From: Bolinopsis microptera
Taxonomy: Eukaryota > Ctenophora > Tentaculata > Lobata > Bolinopsidae
DNA length: 62,000 bases
Direction of reading: 5' to 3'
Assembly (NCBI RefSeq): GCF_026151205.1
Contig: NC_087081.1
Location: 1,477,886 to 1,539,885, forward strand
Under the pieces are notes generated by a model, which saw nothing but the letters and a program-made list of their open reading frames with translations, did no database searches and was not told the DNA's origin. The position numbers and the translations under genes are program-made. Shown here one piece after another: positions 59,301 through 62,000 of the stretch (its first letter is position 1; each line of letters starts with the position of its first letter).

Positions 59301-60905
59301 TTATAAAGTTTTAAGTTTCATCCATTCCTCTCAATTCACCAGTCCAATCTTTGTCCTATTTTCCTATTTTAATTGTCAGTAATCAACGTTTTGTGGTTAC
59401 TCTTATAATGACAGTTGTCTAGATATCTTAATGTTAATCTGTATCTTGTTGCAGAAAGAAGTGTGTAACTAGGTGGTAACTAGGTGGTAACTAGGTGGTA
59501 ACTAGGTGGTAACTAGGTGGTAACTAGGTGGTAACTAGGTGGTAACTAGGTGGTAACTATGTGGTAACTAGGTGGTAACTAGGTGGTAACTAGGTGGTAA
59601 CTAGGTGGTAACTAGGTGGTAACTAAATGTTAATCTGTATCTTGTTGCAGAAAGAAGTGTGGGTAAAGTGGTAACTAGGTGGTAACTAGGTGGTAACTAG
59701 GTGGTAACTAGGTGGTAACTAGGTGGTAACTAGGTGGTAACTAAATGTTAATCTGTATCTTGTTGCAGAAAGAAGTGTGGGTAAAGTGTGTAACTAGGTG
59801 GTAACTAGGTGGTAACTAGGTGGTAACTAGGTGGTAACTAGGTGGTAACTAGGTGGTAACTAGGTGGTAACTAGGTGGTAACTAGGTGGTAACTAGGTGG
59901 TATCTAAATGTTAATCTGTATCTTGTTGCAGAAAGAAGTGTGGGTAAAGTGACCATCAGAACGAGTAAACTAATCTTCGACACCCCAAATGAAAGTGACA
60001 AAGGTTAGTTTTCAGTTGCCTTATTAGTTACTTTAATGTTTTAAAATCCGTGGACGCTGGAGGCCCTAGTGTTCATAGGTATGTCTGTTCAATTTAATTC
60101 TGTCCGTCCAAATAAAAATCCGTTCAAATTCAAGTATCCCATTGCAAACTTATTATCCAGGATATGACTACTTTTTAATTTCGGACAATTTCAATTTCAT
60201 CCGGACTAAATTATATAATATTGATTAATTTTCTTTCTAACTTCCTAATTCTTCTTCCGTTTTTCCACATCACCGTTTATTTATCTTTTATTCAAGTGTA
60301 CACTGTACGTGTATGATAACTACTAAATGTTTACTTTAGTGCTGAATAAGAGCGATGCTCTGTTCTCTTTCACTCATTGTTTACTACTTACAGATACAGT
60401 CTGTTTCTAATTTATTACTTTCGTTTTTGTTACTTTCTTCACATATTTCAGCTGTAGTTATGCAAGGCTTCAACAAGTCTGAAAGTCATATAAACATAGG
60501 CTACATGATAGGATTCACTGTACAGTGTACCGTCTAGGTTGCCACAATACATATTTTGTAATTAATCATTTCATATTCCCATATTATTCAATCCAACAGA
60601 CTTCAGATTTATATCATAGTAACATGTGCCCGTACTCAGATTTGTCGTGTTGAGACTTGGCGATCAATATCACTGGTATTTACACATTCTTCTCAGCGTA
60701 CTTACGTTGCAGCAACTCAGAGTCAGACGCAATTAGTTCTGGCAACTCTATGGTTATACATTTTTTCCTTTTTTCCTGCGTGTGCCAGATATATTTCTTG
60801 TATGACGTATTCTTCTACAGTCCACAGAACATTGTCATGGCCCTTATTCTCACTTCAAAGGAAGAGGTAAAACAAATACTAATTGGTTTTCACTTTTCTC
60901 TATGA
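41311..60905 (+). CDS. Immunoglobulin-superfamily protein with Cys-rich N-terminus (5' end not found)
   Basis: Exons: 41311-41365, 41615-41712, 44751-44791, 48069-48162, 48395-48507, 49036-49190, 49499-49574, 50016-50128, 50667-50788, 51463-51527, 51811-51938, 54744-54882, 55132-55240, 55345-55506, 57263-57345, 59932-60003, 60697-60905. All use GT-AG and every phase agrees across sixteen junctions. The product, about 610 residues as seen, has a Cys-rich region, then four Ig domains. The first visible exon starts mid-codon, so at least one upstream exon with the signal peptide is missing. The last exon supplies the F-strand Cys of Ig4 and a hydrophobic stretch, possibly membrane-spanning; a donor-like GAG|GTAAAA at 60866 leaves open further exons. 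Introns carry a LINE RT copy, a SINE and splice-junction minisatellites. Partner and pathway are unknown; adhesion or recognition is likely for the family. Confidence 0.8.
41800..41846. repeat. Perfect 18-bp inverted repeat
   Basis: The arms GCCATTTCTGTGCTGCCT (41800-41817) and its complement (41829-41846) are separated by 11 nt; partial complementarity continues outward. It lies in an intron of the Ig gene. Confidence 0.9.
42600..43790 (+). mobile_element. 5'-truncated LINE with open RT C-terminus (intron of Ig gene)
   Basis: The open frame at 42624-43607 (327 codons) includes GDSLSGKLFTLVLAGAL, the catalytic pair in AYSDDCNF, then a thumb and C-terminal region (SIIMYNCSSWCP, RWKLLGHILRS). 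It is from a different lineage than the 8171 and 46391 copies. The frame is unbroken but lacks the first half of the RT and the endonuclease. The 3' end is near an AATAAAA at about 43772. Confidence 0.8.
43791..46380. other. Intron sequence of the Ig gene
   Basis: Apart from exon 44751-44791 nothing coding is supported. A sense-strand open frame at 44519-44722 has no recognisable feature. Confidence 0.4.
46391..47362 (-). mobile_element. 5'-truncated LINE RT (CR1/jockey-like), antisense in the Ig gene intron
   Basis: The open frame (322 codons) begins at the catalytic YADDTKIWREI and runs to the FYFRTHSKWNHIPL motif and stop. It is homologous to 8171-9211 but diverged, and the 5' truncation falls just before the YADD box. 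There are no internal stops. Confidence 0.85.
48470..48560 (+). repeat. 44-bp tandem duplication spanning a 5' splice site
   Basis: TATAACACGTATATTC, then ACCTAAAAACG|GTAAGTTTT, occurs twice. Donors are at 48508 (in-frame model) and 48552. The second would shift the frame. Confidence 0.92.
48748..49060 (+). repeat. Duplicated 3' splice site with start of Ig1 exon
   Basis: Blocks at about 48748-48903 and 48927-49060 share GGTTTAGCTATTTAGTGCTT, the pyrimidine tract GCTTCATCTCACC and TTCAG or CTCAG, then the first 25 nt of the exon. The upstream copy reads a stop in the frame of the real exon (CTA TTA TAA), so it is a decoy acceptor at 48878. Confidence 0.85.
49036..50128 (+). other. Ig domain 1 (3 exons)
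   Basis: RMQCTVNGN (B-strand Cys), QYFWYKS (Trp), then PSDSGYYHCVVR (F-strand Cys in the D-x-G-x-Y-x-C signature). Confidence 0.85.
49782..49926. repeat. Cluster of nested palindromes
   Basis: A loopless perfect palindrome of 2 x 29 bp centred at 49810/49811 is followed by a 14-bp-arm hairpin (49848-49881). The right arm of that hairpin also pairs with 49905-49926 through an AT-repeat spacer (22 bp). The cluster is intronic in Ig domain 1. Confidence 0.93.
50104..50515 (+). repeat. Triplicated exon end and 5' splice site, interrupted by a SINE
   Basis: ATCTCCAATATTGGATATCT followed by a G|GTTT-like donor occurs at 50104-50132. A diverged copy is at 50135-50166. A third copy is split by the SINE and completed at 50484-50515 (ATATCTTAAG|GTTTGG). 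Confidence 0.85.
50177..50483 (+). mobile_element. tRNA-derived SINE with 10-bp target duplication
   Basis: A box TGGCTTAGTTGG, B box AGTTCGAATCC, an unrelated body of about 230 bp and a GTT-rich 3' tail. The flanks ATCTCCAATT at 50167-50176 and 50484-50493 are a perfect target-site duplication. Sense orientation in an intron of the Ig gene. Confidence 0.9.
50667..51938 (+). other. Ig domain 2 (3 exons)
   Basis: TVLPCDLPKS (B-strand Cys), AVWYKGDK (Trp codon split by the intron), GSLYIIMAETGDAGVYTCKA (F strand), ending EVAKVNLEVT. It is a clean I-set-like domain. Confidence 0.88.
51733..51788 (+). repeat. 12-bp repeat just upstream of a 3' splice site
   Basis: Four to five copies of ACTCAATAGTC(A) end about 20 nt before the acceptor at 51810, where the branch point would be expected. 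Confidence 0.85.
52165..54743 (+). repeat. Minisatellite of 3' splice site plus Ig exon start: 22 decoys
   Basis: Units of about 103-139 bp each contain CTCCTCTACAG|GGAATGATAGG and then 66 nt identical or nearly so to the start of the real exon at 54744. The unit then leaves the exon at CGGGTC and continues into 1-4 copies of a 12-mer (ACTAACCACACC). Decoy acceptors begin at 52178, 52317 and so on to 54526 and 54629; the real one is 54744. Every unit keeps the AG, the pyrimidine tract and a CAG|GTAGCA donor-like site 45 nt downstream. Units 19 and 21 have an in-frame TAG (CCGTAG), unit 16 a one-base insertion. Long minus-strand frames here are repeat artefacts. Confidence 0.95.
54884..54946 (+). 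repeat. 7-bp minisatellite (TGAGTTC x9) seeded on a 5' splice site
   Basis: The donor GACG|GTGAGT at 54883 forms the first unit; nine perfect heptamers follow without a break. Confidence 0.95.
54989..55035. repeat. Perfect 22-bp inverted repeat plus adjacent 10-bp one
   Basis: ATGCTGGTTTTGAGCAAGTT begins the left arm; the right arm ends at 55035 with a 3-nt loop. A second hairpin (CCCAATTAAA/TTTAATTGGG) follows at 55050-55070. Confidence 0.92.
56577..56680 (+). mobile_element. tRNA-like SINE head
   Basis: A-box-like TAACGCAGTTGG and B-box-like GAGTTCAATCC occur with tRNA spacing. No convincing acceptor stem. A SINE fragment is more likely than a tRNA gene. Confidence 0.45.
56718..56820. repeat. 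Bulged long palindrome
   Basis: Inner palindrome AAAACATAATTCTTTG with its complement around TCGA (56764-56799). Outer arms at about 56718-56738 and 56801-56820 pair perfectly, with about 26 nt extra in the left arm. Confidence 0.88.
57346..59169 (+). repeat. 57-copy, 32-bp minisatellite of a 5' splice site
   Basis: The exon 57263-57345 ends AAGAACTGAAACTACAG|GTAAGT. The last 17 nt of exon plus 15 nt of intron are then repeated 57 times in exact 32-bp register, with no insertion or deletion. Three unit types: GTAAGTGCGCAGAAT (24), GTAAGTGCGCATAAT (17) and GTAAGAGTGAAGAAT (16). Two units (at about 58370 and 59042) carry TATAG|GTAACT instead. Almost every unit therefore has CAG|GTAAGT or CAG|GTAAGA. 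It lies wholly within one intron of the Ig gene. Confidence 0.97.
59430..59931 (+). repeat. Composite array: 11-mer repeats and three decoy 3' splice sites
   Basis: The segment ATGTTAATCTGTATCTTGTT, then GCAG|AAAGAAGTGTG, occurs at 59430, 59627, 59744 and finally at the real acceptor (59931). Between copies lie blocks of the 11-mer TAACTAGGTGG (about 14, 6 and 11 copies). Decoy exon starts are 59455, 59651 and 59769; the real one is 59932. Confidence 0.95.
60452..60537 (+). other. Possible alternative terminal exon of the Ig gene
   Basis: After acceptor ATATTTCAG, in phase with the exon ending at 60003, it encodes VVMQGFNKSESHINIGYM then IGFTVQCTV and a stop. It resembles the A-B strands of Ig4 (TNFTMRCAITV). 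Its use would truncate the protein before the F strand and the hydrophobic end. It could also be a dead exon copy. Confidence 0.35.
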
Positions 60906-61411
60906 TGATATTAGGCTACTAAATTTTAAGTTGAGTACTAAAAGCAAAGATATCTAATATATCATGACTTTCTCAAGAAGTAGGACATAGATCAAAGAGC
61001 ATGGGCAATGGCACTGGGACTACCAAATTAATTGTTTCATTTCTTAGCTTCCTTTGGCAGTCACAGGCTGCTATTACAGTATTACTTTTAACCAGTAATC
61101 TCATTTGACTAATTCGTGTAATGTGGGCTCTTTTGAGAGATTTCTTGATTAATACTTTATCAGTTACCGATTTAGAGAATTAATGGTTGAGATCACTGAT
61201 AATTATGGCCTGACAGTTTTCTCGTTAGACGGTAGACACGCTAGGAGCTCTGGACGAATTTTTGACCGTAAGATTGATTAAAAGTGGTCAGGTAATGATT
61301 GACTGATCTGGGAATCTCTAAAAAACCGCCATTCCAAATCGAAGCACTATAATCAATTAAATAATTGTTAATAAATTAGCAATCTCCTGAACCTTCCTCT
61401 CGTCCAGAATA
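60906..61411. other. Intergenic, Ig gene to GPCR
   Basis: An AATAAA at 61370-61375 could end the Ig transcript. Otherwise nothing is recognised. The GPCR start follows about 40 bp later. Confidence 0.4.
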
Positions 61412-62000
61412 ATGACACACCAGGACAACATGACATCAGGACTACATGAACACCGTAGTGAACGTTACATCTGGATCCTCTTCAACACCATCGTCCTCCT
61501 TTCCTCCCTGATCGGAGACACCGTCATCCTGTACGGGACCATCAGACACAACGCTATCACCCTGCACAGAGTTGTAGTGGTCCTCATCCAGCACCTCGCA
61601 GTATGTGATATATTCCTAGCTGTCTTCAGAGTCTTCCCCACCATTGTGTCTCTCATCACGGACAGATGGGTCTTTGGGACGTCTCTCTGCTACCTCAATG
61701 ACCATGTACATTGGTTGTGTAACCCCCTGGTGATGGCCCTGACATGTGCTCTCTCCATTGCTAAGTTCCTGTCTGTAAAGTTCCCGTTCCGAGCTGACAC
61801 CTGGACCAGGAAACAAGCTCACATTGCATGTTTCGTCCTCTGGGGAGTCTGTCTTATCTCACCTTCTCAGCTGATCCGTGCAGTCTACAGTAAACAAAAC
61901 TCAATGCATTTCTGCTACATTGACTACTCCTGCAGCTATAACATGTCCATCAATAACACTAATGCTCCCACATGGCTGTACTACTCTACTTCTACTTTCT
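61412..62000 (+). CDS. Rhodopsin-like GPCR, N-terminal part (runs off the window)
   Basis: An open frame of 196 codons from ATG at 61412 (in-frame TGA upstream at 61388) to the window end, without stops. Hydrophobic segments correspond to TM1 (ILFNTIVLLSSLIGDTVIL), TM2 (QHLAVCDIFLAVFRVF, with the conserved LAxxD), TM3 after a Trp and Cys (RWVFGTSLC) and TM4 (HIACFVLWGVCLIS). The DRY site is AKF in LSIAKFLSVKFPFRA, so both the acid and the Arg are missing. CYIDYSCSYNMSINNT looks like extracellular loop 2 with a Cys and N-glycosylation sites. The TM1 Asn is replaced by Asp (GD). A start downstream of a splice site is not excluded. Ligand unknown. Confidence 0.85.
   Translation, partial: MTHQDNMTSGLHEHRSERYIWILFNTIVLLSSLIGDTVILYGTIRHNAITLHRVVVVLIQHLAVCDIFLAVFRVFPTIVSLITDRWVFGTSLCYLNDHVHWLCNPLVMALTCALSIAKFLSVKFPFRADTWTRKQAHIACFVLWGVCLISPSQLIRAVYSKQNSMHFCYIDYSCSYNMSINNTNAPTWLYYSTSTF

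Larger units (their letters stand above)
55345..60905 (+). other. Ig domain 4 (4 exons)
   Basis: NFTMRCAITVDPV (Cys), APVMYWIKNGAS (Trp), GKVTIRTSKLIFDTPNESDK (D-E strands) and, from exon 60697, AYLRCSNSESD (F-strand Cys). The join of 60003 to 60697 restores the expected D-x-A-Y-x-C signature, which supports that exon. Confidence 0.7.

Overview
The window is animal (metazoan) nuclear DNA, AT-rich, with intron-split genes, tRNA-derived SINEs, non-LTR and Ty3/gypsy retroelement debris and many micro- and minisatellites. The protein families (ZP domain, GDNF-receptor/GAS1-like repeats, immunoglobulin domains, BPI/LBP, rhodopsin-type receptors) and compact introns suggest a marine invertebrate, possibly cnidarian. 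That placement is inference; nothing in the sequence fixes the species.

Layout. 1-1872: (CT)n microsatellites and upstream DNA. 1873-14335 (+): an 18-exon gene whose exon phases all agree, giving a 737-residue secreted or surface protein with three GDNF/GAS1-like Cys repeats, an ShK-like Cys knot and a C-terminal ZP domain; a LINE fragment sits in intron 6. 14336-22400: unique DNA, a degraded minus-strand Ty3/gypsy element (17.0-20.4 kb) with a deletion-riddled second copy of part of pol, and an ORF1-only LINE. 22584-22732: remnant of a secreted Cys-rich gene. 22963-30510: a tandem duplication carrying two intronless BPI/LBP-like genes (-), 467 aa each and about 96% identical, plus LINE pieces. 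30510-34200: repeats and non-coding DNA. 34562-35902 (-): intronless class A GPCR. 35903-41310: SINE, heptamer satellite, pogo-like MITE. 41311-60905 (+): a gene of about 17 recognised exons coding a Cys-rich (possibly LCCL-like) N-terminus and four Ig domains; the signal-peptide exon was not found. 61412-end (+): first half of a second GPCR.

The outstanding observation is in the Ig gene and, less strongly, the ZP gene. Exon-intron junctions themselves have been duplicated, some into large minisatellites. A 32-bp unit carrying the exon end plus a consensus 5' splice site occurs 57 times without an indel (57346-59169). A unit of about 115 bp carrying the 3' splice site plus the first 66 nt of an Ig exon occurs 22 times upstream of the real exon (52165-54743). 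A third array multiplies another 3' splice site (59430-59945). Smaller duplications or triplications of donors or acceptors lie at 12542, 48470, 48750, 50104 and 54884. Each decoy copy in the 115-bp array also contains a potential 45-nt, phase 0-0 mini-exon. Together this looks like a recurrent junction-amplification process that may create splice-site redundancy or repertoire.

Functional link. The ZP/GDNF-like protein, the BPI pair and the Ig protein are all predicted secreted or surface proteins, and the two GPCRs are surface receptors. An epithelial, recognition or immune role is plausible but unproven.
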